DNA from: Tenacibaculum ovolyticum DSM 18103
Lineage (GTDB): Bacteria > Bacteroidota > Bacteroidia > Flavobacteriales > Flavobacteriaceae
NCBI RefSeq assembly: GCF_000430545.1
Contig: NZ_KE387163.1
Coordinates: forward strand, 774,439 to 838,438
DNA length: 64,000 nt
Direction: 5' to 3'
Numbering within the stretch: the first letter of the stretch is position 1; the number at the start of each line of letters is the position of its first letter. The notes under the pieces were generated by a model. It saw only the letters and a program-made list of their open reading frames with translations. It did no database searches and was not told the origin of the DNA. This document shows positions 27,873-36,518 of the stretch, in pieces. The position numbers were made by a program, and so were the translations under genes.

Positions 27873-27898
27873 TTAGCTGCAAGTTAAAAAAGAACTAA

Positions 27899-28429
27899 AT
27901 GATTAAACACATAGAATTTCCATTACAAGATGAATACCCAAATTATGCAGAAATGTATATGAAATTGGTTAAAAAAGATGGAAGTCTTATTGAGCAATTA
28001 AAAGTAAGCTTACAGACAACAAAGTCATTAATTTGTAGCCTATCTGATAACGAATTAAATTTTCGTTATCAAAAAAACAAATGGTCTATAAAAGAAATAT
28101 TAGTACATATAATTGACGACGAAAGAATATATGGGTATAGAGCTCTTTGTTTTGCTAGAAATGATAAAACGAACCTTCCCGGTTTTGAACAAGATGATTA
28201 CAACCTTAACTCAGATACATCAGAGAGAACTATTAAGAATATATTAGACGAGTATGAAGCAGTAAGATTATCAACTATTGCTTTATTTAATGGATTATCA
28301 GAAAGATCATTAGAACGTATTGGAATTGCAAATGAAAACAAAGCAAGTGTAAGAGCTTTAGGATATCACATTCTCGGACACGACTTACACCACATTAAAA
28401 TAATAGAAAGTTTATATTTAAAAAAGTAA
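27899..28429 (+). CDS. DinB family protein
   Basis: This 176-residue four-helix-bundle protein belongs to the DinB/YfiT family, with the three metal His at VHIIDDERIYGY (about 77) and GHDLHHIKII (about 160-170). Family members include bacillithiol- or mycothiol-type S-transferases and many proteins of unknown role. No thiol cofactor genes are near. Start ATG at 27899, 26 bp after the M43 protease stop. Confidence 0.85.
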   Translation: MIKHIEFPLQDEYPNYAEMYMKLVKKDGSLIEQLKVSLQTTKSLICSLSDNELNFRYQKNKWSIKEILVHIIDDERIYGYRALCFARNDKTNLPGFEQDDYNLNSDTSERTIKNILDEYEAVRLSTIALFNGLSERSLERIGIANENKASVRALGYHILGHDLHHIKIIESLYLKK

Positions 28430-28710
28430 CGCCTAAAAAAGAATACTCAATTACTGAAATTTATGAATTAAAAGTAATACGACTTACAACTAAAAATTCC
28501 GCATATTAGTCGTTTCTTTTTCCCTTCCACATCGTTAAAAAAAGAAACCATAACTAAGGCTATGCTTTATTTTTTCGCCTTGTTTAAAGAAAAAATAATT
28601 CAACTAATTTATACGAAGTTTTTAATCATAAATCGTATAAATCTTAATTTTGATTAATATTTACCATTTTTACTCACAATATCTTTGCTTTAAATAAAAT
28701 ATAACTAAAA

Positions 28711-29001
28711 ATGAAAAAAAAAGTAATTTTAGAGTTTAAAGTAAATTCAGAGAAAATAAAAGAGCTAATGAATTTTCTAGAAAATAATTTAGAAAATGTC
28801 AGAAGTTTTAAAGGTTGTTCACAAGTTAAGGTTTATTACAATGCTGATGATTCGAAAATGATATTTGATGAAACATGGAAGACTACAGCACATCATAAAG
28901 AGTACCTTAATTTTATTACTGAAAATGGTATTATGGAAAAGCTTTTATCTTTTACCGTATCAACACCTGAAATAAAATATTTCGATATTGTTAGTTTATA
29001 A
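28711..29001 (+). CDS. Antibiotic biosynthesis monooxygenase (ABM)-domain protein
   Basis: This 96-residue ferredoxin-like protein has the ABM fold: VILEFKVNSEKIKELMNFL, then FKGCSQVKVYYNADD and FDETWKTTAHHKEYLNF. Close relatives act as quinol monooxygenases (YgiN type) or heme-degrading or stress proteins. The particular substrate cannot be inferred. A TATCTTTG -7 box is at 28680-28687, 24 nt ahead of the ATG, without a well-spaced TTG. It is a single-gene unit. Confidence 0.75.
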   Translation: MKKKVILEFKVNSEKIKELMNFLENNLENVRSFKGCSQVKVYYNADDSKMIFDETWKTTAHHKEYLNFITENGIMEKLLSFTVSTPEIKYFDIVSL

Positions 29002-29358
29002 TAGTTCAAAAAATTACATCTCTTACTTCATGAACACAAGGTGATATGACTATAAATCAGATTCAATACAAGTTAACCATTCTTCACCTAAAATCGTACA
29101 AAATTCTTCTAGAGGTATTCCTATTATCATGAAAAAACAAGCCTATCCTCATTTTAAGAATGATACGGTTATTCTATAAATTTAATTTTATTCATTAATT
29201 TTTCTTTTATAATTATAGCTATTTATAAATCTTTTGTAAGTTTTAAAACATTAGAACGTCTAACTCAATGAATTTGAATTATTCAAAGTGTATTTACTTT
29301 AAATTAGGAGCATGTAATTATGCTCCTTTTTTTATACTGTTTTATTTATTTTTGCTGT
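29002..29358. other. Gap without a supported gene, 29002-29358
   Basis: This AT-rich stretch holds a short minus-strand open frame (about 27 codons, near 29050-29130; MIIGIPLEEFCTIL...) that looks like a gene fragment, but no family was identified. A terminator hairpin lies at 29306-29334. Nothing else was seen. Confidence 0.4.
29306..29334 (+). terminator. Terminator upstream of the small membrane protein gene
   Basis: Arms AGGAGCAT (29306-29313) and ATGCTCCT (29320-29327), followed by an eight-T run, form a classic plus-strand terminator. It lies about 300 bp after the ABM gene, and the region between may once have held a gene. Confidence 0.75.
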
Positions 29359-29628
29359 ATGAAAAAGATATTCCTTACCTTTTATCCTATTTGTTTAATC
29401 TGTTTAGATGTTATAATATTTCTGTGTTTAGATATCGAAAAGTTTAATATTTACATATTTTACTATAAATTTGTGGCATTGATTTTTTGCATCACCTTGT
29501 TTACTCTCTGCTTAATAAACACATACAAATCCTACCGAATTCACTACACTTTTGGTTTAATATTAAATTTACTTAGTATCATCGCTTCATTAATTTCACC
29601 AATTTTATTAGCCTTGGGAATACTATAG
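29359..29628 (+). CDS. Small hypothetical membrane protein
   Basis: This protein of about 89 residues is mostly hydrophobic with three or four predicted helices (for example FLTFYPICLICLDVIIFLCL and IIASLISPILLALGIL). The frame is open from an ATG at 29320, but that start lies inside the terminator hairpin, so the internal ATG at 29359 (MKKIFL) is preferred. No family was recognised. Its reality is uncertain because AT-rich sequence favours hydrophobic open frames. Confidence 0.4.
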   Translation: MKKIFLTFYPICLICLDVIIFLCLDIEKFNIYIFYYKFVALIFCITLFTLCLINTYKSYRIHYTFGLILNLLSIIASLISPILLALGIL

Positions 29629-29971
29629 GAAAGCCATTATTTTTTTAACTACACTTATTTATTATCTATCTACTTAAATATTCACAAAAAAACACCTCAT
29701 TAAAGCTGTTCTTCGGTTAGTACATATACTGAGTTAACGTTAAATCCATTTCCAATAAACTAATAAAAAAATTATAATCGCAAAATCGAGGTTACCTCAT
29801 GGCGAAAGGTACGTTTCTCTATTACCTAAACAACTAGCAATTATACAGGAAGTAAAAACTCAAAATACAAGTAGTAGTAGTAGTAGTAGTATTTTGAGCC
29901 TAGAATAATATTATACAAAATTAATGAAGAATTTGTTTAGTTTTCACCTCAGCTCTTTGTTAGGCTACGTT
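29629..29971. other. Gap with a short open frame and AGT microsatellite
   Basis: A plus-strand frame without a clear ATG (about 29770-29905) reads IIIAKSRLPHGERYVSLLPK and ends in a Ser run encoded by AGT repeats. It may be a gene remnant, but no family could be assigned. No other feature was seen. Confidence 0.35.
29859..29898. repeat. Tandem (AGT)7 microsatellite in an inverted repeat
   Basis: Seven perfect AGT triplets (29870-29890) sit between the arms CTCAAAATAC (29859-29868) and GTATTTTGAG (29889-29898). Triplet runs are prone to slippage. The arms make a hairpin that presents the repeat in its loop. Confidence 0.85.
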
Positions 29972-30691
29972 TTATTTAATTAAAAAAGGAATTACAATTT
30001 TTTTTGCAATTTTCTCTCCCTCAAATTCGGCTGGATTCCATTTTTCATTCATAAGTTTTGTAACTCTCAAAGCCTCTAGGTCTAAGATGTCATTTATTCC
30101 TCTTAAAATATTTATATCCGTTAATGTTCCATCTTTATTAAGTATTGCTCCGATATAAATAGTCCCTTTTGAGCTAGAAATTTTGGTTAATTCAGAATAG
30201 TTATAATTTTTTTTAATAAAATTGATTAAATCACTTTTACCATTTTTAAATTCAGGATTTTTATCTGAAAATACTAATCCGCGATACTTTCCATTTCCAA
30301 TTTTGACTATTTCTTTTTCTTTAAAAGGTCCTTCATTTGTTAAGATTTCTTTTTCGAAATTATATGTTTGTATTAGTTCATCTCTATTGTTGAAAAAACT
30401 CCAAATTCCAATTCGCTTTCCTTTCTCATAGTTTCCTTCAGTGCTTTTTGTAGAGTTTTTATGATAAGTTTTCCAAATCCCATTTTTCTTGTTTTCTAAA
30501 TAATTACCACTAACCTTAAGTTTTTTGCTTTCAAACAATTTATAACTCCCTTGTTTATGTGAATTATCAGATTTTAACGCATAAAAAATTTCAATTGAGT
30601 TATCAGAAATTTTATTTTTTATCTTTTTAGTTGATTGTCCATTCACAATAAATGGAATACTTAAAAGTAGAAAGTAGATGTTTTTTTTCAT
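29972..30691 (-). CDS. MORN-repeat/TonB C-terminal domain protein
   Basis: This 239-residue exported protein has a signal peptide (ending near VNGQ, residue 19) and three MORN-type repeats of the YwqK kind (about 45-115; GNYLENKKNGIWKTYHKN and GNYEKGKRIGIWSFFNN). A TonB C-terminal-like domain follows (about 150-239; GTIYIGAILNKDGTLTDINI). Such MORN-TonB-C proteins are common in Bacteroidota; they lack the TonB transmembrane and Pro-rich parts and are not energisers. The role is unknown. It is a single-gene unit on the minus strand. Confidence 0.75.
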   Translation of the reverse strand: MKKNIYFLLLSIPFIVNGQSTKKIKNKISDNSIEIFYALKSDNSHKQGSYKLFESKKLKVSGNYLENKKNGIWKTYHKNSTKSTEGNYEKGKRIGIWSFFNNRDELIQTYNFEKEILTNEGPFKEKEIVKIGNGKYRGLVFSDKNPEFKNGKSDLINFIKKNYNYSELTKISSSKGTIYIGAILNKDGTLTDINILRGINDILDLEALRVTKLMNEKWNPAEFEGEKIAKKIVIPFLIK

Positions 30692-30843
30692 TTTTTCTAT
30701 AGCTTATAACGTGTTGTGTATGGTTAGTTGCTCTATTTTACCAAAAGTAATTAAGAATTCTTGCTTTTAATCTTTTACGATTACTTTCTTAAGTAGTTTG
30801 AAATAAGCAATTAATTATACATTTTATTGGCTTTTAATGCTTT

Positions 30844-31752
30844 TTAATTATCTAAATATTTTTCAATTGTGATTCCTCTATTTTTATAATGTTCTACTAT
30901 ATCAAAATCGTTAATACTCTCACCTGTATCTAAGTCATAATCTACACCACCAGTTCCATAATCTAAAGAACCTAATAATTTAGAATTAGTTCTTTGTTTC
31001 GCTGTTTCCCAACACTTAAACATGATTTCAGAGAACGAATTATAGGTATATTCTGCATAATCATCATAATAATCACCTACAAGAATACTTAGATCGTTAA
31101 AAATTGCGTATTCTATTTCATGAATATTTATATTAAATTCATGTTTTAATTCAAATTCAGGTAGATGCTCTGAATATTTTTCATTGTGAAATAATCTAGA
31201 AGGTTCAGCACACAGATAAAAGCTAGAATTATCACACAAAAAATAAATTAGACTAATTACTTTAAGAGAAACATTCGTTTCAGGGTTTCTCAATTTTTGA
31301 CTGTTATTAAGAATATTAGTTAGAAAATCGGTTATAATATTTTCTGTTAGCTCTAAATTCCTTTTATATAATTCTTTGGTTAAGTATTTATTAAATGATA
31401 AATCATAAACAATTTGTTCTTCTTTGAAATTAGTATCATTTCTCATGGCTCTAACTTCTTCTTTAATTACATAATAATATTTAGAAATATAGTCCCAATT
31501 GTCTAATATTATTTGTGAAGACACATCGGGTTTATCTATTTCGACAGTTTTAGAACCATTTATAATCTTATTCCAGTACTCGTATTTATATGGATTATTT
31601 TGAACCTCTAGCTTTCTTTTTCCCGATTTTTGTTTAGAATTTAATGTGACTTCTTCAGATAATTGATTCAGTTTTTTTTTACTTTTCTGTTGTATAATTA
31701 ATTTAATTATAACAAGAATTAAAATTAAAACCAAAAATATTCCAGCTACCAT
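30844..31752 (-). CDS. Hypothetical membrane-anchored protein, 302 residues
   Basis: The N-terminus has one hydrophobic helix (about 3-20), followed by a Lys-rich linker and a soluble helical domain of about 240 residues with conserved-looking Tyr/Asp clusters (LVGDYYDDYAEYTYNSFSEI). No family was recognised. The C-terminus ends in DIVEHYKNRGITIEKYLDN. It could be a cytoplasmic-face or periplasmic membrane-anchored protein. The gap between it and yebC holds a separate hairpin, so it is transcribed alone. Confidence 0.5.
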   Translation of the reverse strand: MVAGIFLVLILILVIIKLIIQQKSKKKLNQLSEEVTLNSKQKSGKRKLEVQNNPYKYEYWNKIINGSKTVEIDKPDVSSQIILDNWDYISKYYYVIKEEVRAMRNDTNFKEEQIVYDLSFNKYLTKELYKRNLELTENIITDFLTNILNNSQKLRNPETNVSLKVISLIYFLCDNSSFYLCAEPSRLFHNEKYSEHLPEFELKHEFNINIHEIEYAIFNDLSILVGDYYDDYAEYTYNSFSEIMFKCWETAKQRTNSKLLGSLDYGTGGVDYDLDTGESINDFDIVEHYKNRGITIEKYLDN

Positions 31753-31956
31753 TTTTCTAAAGTTCTTTTTTATAGATTGATTTTTTTTGCATTAAAGCCA
31801 ACAATTAAATACATGCACTAGTACATATATTTCTGCTATATTTTTTCACCAAAATAAGCCTTTTTTTTAATTAATTTAAAGCTATAAAACATTTTAAACT
31901 TAATCAATAATAACTACGGTTAATTTATTATCCGTTTACTTAAATTTTAAGCATAA

Positions 31957-31983
31957 AAAACAACATCCTGTGAGTGTTGTTTT
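31957..31983 (-). terminator. Orphan hairpin
   Basis: Arms AAAACAACA (31957-31965) and TGTTGTTTT (31975-31983), with a T-run on the minus strand after the stem. It lies 230 bp beyond the yebC terminator, with no gene between them to terminate. Confidence 0.5.
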
Positions 31984-32214
31984 ATGGTAAATAATATTTT
32001 TTTACTCTTTATTTTTTTACCCAATTGATTTGGTAAAACAGATGTATTAATACTTATGTATTGAACATCATTTTGACTTGTAAAAAATCGCTACCTAATA
32101 GCCTGAGTACCATTTTATTTTTTATAAGTGTTAATTTATAGGTTGAAATTCATTGTACATTATTTGTTCATAATTTCGATAAAAATGAACAAAAAACAAC
32201 AGATGTAAAAAATA

Positions 32215-32239
32215 AAGCCCTCTATTAAATAGAGGGCTT
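32215..32239 (-). terminator. Terminator after yebC
   Basis: Arms AAGCCCTCTAT (32215-32225) and ATAGAGGGCTT (32229-32239) form a GC-rich stem 28 bp past the yebC stop, with an A/T run beyond. Confidence 0.8.
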
Positions 32240-32266
32240 AAGTGATATATACTATGTTTATTGGTA

Positions 32267-32983
32267 TTACATAACCATACTGTGATATACATTTTGAACA
32301 TCGTCATCTTCTTCTAGTTTCTCTAAAAGCTTCTCAACATCTGCTTGCTGTTCTTCAGAAAGCCCAGATGTTGTTGTTGGTATTCTTTCAAACCCTGAAG
32401 ATAAAATTTCTACATTATTTTCTTCAAAATATGATTGAATAGAACCAAACTGCTCAAACGGTGCGTAAATAATAATTCCTTCATCATCATTAAAAACTTC
32501 TTCTACATCAAAGTCTATTAATTCAAGCTCAAGTTCTTCTAAATCAACAGTAATATCTTCTTTCTTTACTGTAAAGTTACAAACACGATCAAACATAAAA
32601 ATTACTGAACCTGATGTACCTAAATTACCATTACACTTATTAAAAACAGCACGTACATTGGCAACGGTTCTGTTATTGTTATCAGTAGCTGTTTCTACTA
32701 CAACAGCAATCCCGTGAGGTGCATAACCTTCAAATAAAGCTTCTTTATAATTACTAGTGTCTTTATCCGCAGCTTTTTTTATCGCGCGCTCTACATTATC
32801 CTTAGGCATATTTGCTGCCTTTGCATTTTGCATTACAGCTCTTAATCGTGAGTTTGTATCTGGATTTGGCCCACCATCTTTAATAGCCATTACAATATCT
32901 TTACCTATTCTGGTAAATGTTTTAGCCATTGCAGACCAACGTTTCATCTTACGTCCTTTTCTAAGTTCGAATGCTCTTCCCAT
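32267..32983 (-). CDS. yebC: YebC/PmpR family protein
   Basis: This 238-residue YebC family protein has the conserved start MGRAFELRKGRKMKRWSAMA, the internal AAKAANMPKDNVERAIKKA helix and the VVETATDNNNRT segment. Family members were long described as transcription regulators (PmpR), and recent work links them to relief of ribosome stalling at proline-rich or otherwise difficult sites (TACO1 in mitochondria). Length and sequence are typical. Start ATG at 32983. The 663-residue gene stop lies 57 bp upstream on the same strand. Confidence 0.92.
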   Translation of the reverse strand: MGRAFELRKGRKMKRWSAMAKTFTRIGKDIVMAIKDGGPNPDTNSRLRAVMQNAKAANMPKDNVERAIKKAADKDTSNYKEALFEGYAPHGIAVVVETATDNNNRTVANVRAVFNKCNGNLGTSGSVIFMFDRVCNFTVKKEDITVDLEELELELIDFDVEEVFNDDEGIIIYAPFEQFGSIQSYFEENNVEILSSGFERIPTTTSGLSEEQQADVEKLLEKLEEDDDVQNVYHSMVM

Positions 32984-33040
32984 TTCTTTAAATTATGTTT
33001 ACGCAACGGCAAATGTAACTATTGCGTTAATTATTTACAA

Positions 33041-35032
33041 TTAAAATCTTTTTTTGATTAATAACTTACTATCTTTTTCATCATAAGCGCGCCATGTACC
33101 AGATTGTTTTCCGTTTTTATAGCTTCCTTTTAACTTCAAGTTTCCGTTAGGATAGTACATTTTATAATCTCCATCTAACATACCATCATCTAATTCCACT
33201 TCAAATTTTAACTTACCATCGTCATAATACTCTTTGTAATTTGGTGCGCTTAAATCAGAAGGATTAATTTCTTTTATTTGGAAATTTGATTCTATTTTAG
33301 CTACGGAATCAGCACTTAATTCCATTTTCTTTGTTAATTCCTTTTTTAATTTTCGATCTAAACTTATTTTCTCTTTTACCTGTATAGGATCATTAAATGT
33401 AGTAGTTATATTACTTTTAAAAATATTCCCTTCAGATGTTAATTGAATACCTAGTTGAGAAAAACATATAATATAATCTTTATGCTTTTTTATTTGAAGC
33501 TGTGTTTTTCTGTCAGCAAAACTTACCAAATCAGTATAAATGTAAGGTGTATTTATGTAGGTGAAAATAGTAGATTTATCATCAAACAAATAATTGAACT
33601 CTTCAAACTCTTTAGAAGAAGTCAGTGTGTAATTTGTTATTTTATTATTTATAATTTCTTTTAATGTGTTTGGGCTTGCACTAAAAATAACAAAATCGTC
33701 AATAATAGTAAAATATGGTTTTTCCATTTTTTTAAACATATTACCAACTATCATTTTAAAGAAACCTTTTAAATCTAAAAAATTAATAGTGTGCTCTTTG
33801 TAAGTAATTTGTTTAAACTGTAATGGTGTTTTTTCTTTTATTTTAGATAAAATAAAGTTTAAATTTTCAGTAGCGTCATCAATATCAGTTGTTTTAAAAA
33901 CAGCAGCAACATCTTTTTTATTTCTTGAAAGCGAAGAGTTAAAGTGTATAAGAGCAACCTCATCTCCTATCCAACTAAAAACATTTTCTTTTACACTAAT
34001 ATCTAGCTTACTTTCAATGTCTGTAATTTGCTTATTATAAATTTCAAACTCTTGAGGTTTCTCTTTTTTAAGATCTTCAAAATTTTCTTGAAACAGTTCA
34101 AAACTATCAAAAGCAAAACTTAAATAAAGCGCTGTATTCTTAGGCGCAATACTCGCAATCGTTCTTTTTCCTTTTCCTGATTTTTGAATGGCTGTTAGAT
34201 AACTTTCAGAATTTTCTTTAACATTACTATAACCATCTGCCTGAATAATTGTTCCTTCAATTAAAGAAACATCAAAACCTGAATAAAAAAGTGAACTCTG
34301 GATATTTTTAACAACCTCGTCATTTGTTTTATTCGTAAAACAAGAAAGGTACTTGTTTAAGTATTTATATTGAAAAAACAATTTAAAAAAACCGTCTTCA
34401 GGAGTTTCTTTAGTAATCTCTACAAAATTAACATCTCTACCAATTATTGGTTTTTGATATTGATTTATAGAATTTTCTATTAATACATGCGTATAAGATG
34501 CTATTAATTGATTTTTAATAAACGCTATATGCAGCGTTTCTCTTTCAGTTTTGTTATATAATTCAGTTATTTCATGGTTTAAATATGTTCTCTTCGTAAT
34601 TTTATAATTATCTCCTGCTAATTTAGAAATACTACTTTTTAAAAAATTAAGTTTTGATAATTTTTCAAGATCAACTACATATAAGAAATCATATTTTTTT
34701 GGTTTGTAAACATGAGCAGAGATAAGAACATCACGTTCACCAATAAAGTTAAGTATACTTTTTTGTTCTTTAACAACTTTATCAAGTGTATTTAAACTCT
34801 TACTAATTTCATTAAAATAAGTGTTCTTTTGTAAATGTTTCCAAATATCACTAGCACTAATTTCATCCCAAGTATCAATCGGTCTTTCTGTATCTAACAC
34901 AAAAACAGCATCGCTAGGTACAAGATAAATAGGTTTAATATTATCTTCATCAGCAAGTGTAAAAATGTAAGTTTGATAAATAGCAAAACCAATTATTGCA
35001 ATTACAAGCGTTGATATAATTTTCTTCTTCAT
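33041..35032 (-). CDS. Exported protein with MORN-like C-terminal repeats
   Basis: This 663-residue protein has an N-terminal signal anchor (about 5-22) followed by a large domain of about 560 residues with repeated helical and beta segments; it resembles DUF3352-type periplasmic proteins of Bacteroidota but was not matched. The last 65 residues carry three MORN-like repeats (KEYYDDGKLKFEVELDDG, YPNGNLKLKGSYKNG), as in YwqK-type proteins. It is cotranscribed with yebC on the minus strand, or has an independent end. Function is unknown. Start ATG at 35032. Confidence 0.6.
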   Translation of the reverse strand: MKKKIISTLVIAIIGFAIYQTYIFTLADEDNIKPIYLVPSDAVFVLDTERPIDTWDEISASDIWKHLQKNTYFNEISKSLNTLDKVVKEQKSILNFIGERDVLISAHVYKPKKYDFLYVVDLEKLSKLNFLKSSISKLAGDNYKITKRTYLNHEITELYNKTERETLHIAFIKNQLIASYTHVLIENSINQYQKPIIGRDVNFVEITKETPEDGFFKLFFQYKYLNKYLSCFTNKTNDEVVKNIQSSLFYSGFDVSLIEGTIIQADGYSNVKENSESYLTAIQKSGKGKRTIASIAPKNTALYLSFAFDSFELFQENFEDLKKEKPQEFEIYNKQITDIESKLDISVKENVFSWIGDEVALIHFNSSLSRNKKDVAAVFKTTDIDDATENLNFILSKIKEKTPLQFKQITYKEHTINFLDLKGFFKMIVGNMFKKMEKPYFTIIDDFVIFSASPNTLKEIINNKITNYTLTSSKEFEEFNYLFDDKSTIFTYINTPYIYTDLVSFADRKTQLQIKKHKDYIICFSQLGIQLTSEGNIFKSNITTTFNDPIQVKEKISLDRKLKKELTKKMELSADSVAKIESNFQIKEINPSDLSAPNYKEYYDDGKLKFEVELDDGMLDGDYKMYYPNGNLKLKGSYKNGKQSGTWRAYDEKDSKLLIKKRF

Positions 35033-35107
35033 TTTTTAAATGAATTTGTATTAGATGTATATAACTAAATATTGAAAAAGTAAATTTAGTTGTTTAATAA
35101 TGTGTTT

Positions 35108-36421
35108 TTAATTCATTTTGATAAACTCAACACGCCTATTATTTTCCTTCTCAAGAGCATTTGCATTCTTATTTAAAGGCGCCGTTTCTCCTTTACCAAC
35201 AGTAAACAATCTGTTCGGTAAAATACCTTGTAAAACAATTGCTTGCTTAACAGATTCCGCACGTTTTTTTGAAAGTTCTAAATTTATTGACGCATTACCA
35301 TCGTTATCCGTATGTCCTACAATTTCAAATTTCCAATCAGGTTTCTCTTTAAGGATAGAGACTATTTTATTTATAACTCCCATAGATTGAGCTTTAAGTA
35401 TCGCTTTACCAGAATCAAACAAAATACCGTTAGTTACATATTTTCCTTCACTCATAATACGCTTATACATTTGACCTCCACCATGTGCTAATCGTATGTT
35501 TTTTAAAGCTGTTTTTAAAGTGTTTTTTCCTAAAGACACATTTCTTTCTGTATAATCTACAGGCTTTAATAATTTAATTGCAAATCCATTTATTAATGTT
35601 TTATAATTAGGAAGGTTAACTATTCGTTTATCATTAAAATAAACCTTTAGTTTTTTCTTATAATAAGAAATAGACACATGATGCCATTGGTTTAATTCGA
35701 TACTCTTTTTAGCTACTTTTTCGAAAGGAAAATTATCATAAGAAGCAGTTAAATCTTTATGAACTTTACCTTCTAACCCATTTTTGTTTAACTCAAATTC
35801 AATATCACCATTCGAGTACCCTCCATAAATCCCTCTTTTGTCAGAAAAATTTTTAGTGTTGGTTTCAAATGAAACTGAAAAGTGCTGCTCATCATATTGA
35901 TCTTTTAAATTATCTATATAAATATCAAACTCAATAGTGAACTCATCACCTAAGTAATCTCCATTATTAAACATTGGCATTATAATATTCCCATCAGAAT
36001 CATCTTCTGAAGTAGGTATTATAACTTTTTCATTATTTAAAGTAGCTACTTCTGTGCCTCCTTTTAATAAATCCCATTTAGAAGGAAACTCCCCAACTTC
36101 TTCGTATTTTAAATCGTCATAAAAAATAACTTTCTCACCTGGTATAAATTTAAAATTACGCCAAACTTCTGGTGATTTATTTTTTATAGAAGAAGAAGAA
36201 TCTGATATTTTTTTATTTGGTTTTTTACTAGTTTCTTTTTTTACCTCTTCTTTTTCTTCTGACTTTTTACCATCAGTTTTTTTATCTAGTTCTTTTTCTA
36301 CTTTTTTAACAACTACTTTTTCAGCTGCTTTTTTTATTTTATTCCAAAATTGAGCTTGTATAGTTGAAGTAAAAACAAAAAATAAAACAATTACGATGTA
36401 AGTATTTCTATTAGCTTTCAT
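35108..36421 (-). CDS. OmpA family protein with concanavalin/laminin-G-like domain
   Basis: This 437-residue exported protein has a signal peptide (about 1-23), a Lys-rich linker (30-75), a jelly-roll domain of the laminin-G/concanavalin kind (about 90-300) and a C-terminal OmpA-like peptidoglycan-binding domain (about 315-437). The last domain shows FDSGKAILKAQ, EIVGHTDNDGNASINLELSKKRAESV and ENNRRVEFIKMN, the expected pattern of residues that hold peptidoglycan. It probably links the outer membrane or an extracellular glycan to the cell wall. Start ATG at 36421. The neighbouring 663-residue gene lies 75 bp downstream. Confidence 0.85.
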   Translation of the reverse strand: MKANRNTYIVIVLFFVFTSTIQAQFWNKIKKAAEKVVVKKVEKELDKKTDGKKSEEKEEVKKETSKKPNKKISDSSSSIKNKSPEVWRNFKFIPGEKVIFYDDLKYEEVGEFPSKWDLLKGGTEVATLNNEKVIIPTSEDDSDGNIIMPMFNNGDYLGDEFTIEFDIYIDNLKDQYDEQHFSVSFETNTKNFSDKRGIYGGYSNGDIEFELNKNGLEGKVHKDLTASYDNFPFEKVAKKSIELNQWHHVSISYYKKKLKVYFNDKRIVNLPNYKTLINGFAIKLLKPVDYTERNVSLGKNTLKTALKNIRLAHGGGQMYKRIMSEGKYVTNGILFDSGKAILKAQSMGVINKIVSILKEKPDWKFEIVGHTDNDGNASINLELSKKRAESVKQAIVLQGILPNRLFTVGKGETAPLNKNANALEKENNRRVEFIKMN

Positions 36422-36518
36422 TATTCATAGGTGTTTTTAAGTAATGTATTAATAACCACAAAGTTAGTATATTTATTAAAATAATAAACGGGTAACTTTA
36501 TGGTTATTGCTTTAAAAT

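Larger units (their letters stand above)
31753..32266. other. Gap without a supported gene, 31753-32266
   Basis: This 514-bp AT-rich region contains an orphan hairpin (31957-31983) and the yebC terminator (32215-32239). No open frame with a recognisable product and no TAnnTTTG box on either strand were found by eye. Confidence 0.4.

Noticed and set aside
29056-29132. Minus-strand short frame as a pseudogene
   Set aside because: A 27-codon frame with MIIGIPLEEF could be a remnant, but no family could be named, so it is not called.
29870-29890. AGT triplets considered as a CRISPR or tandem array
   Set aside because: The unit is 3 bp, without spacers or cas genes; it is a microsatellite.
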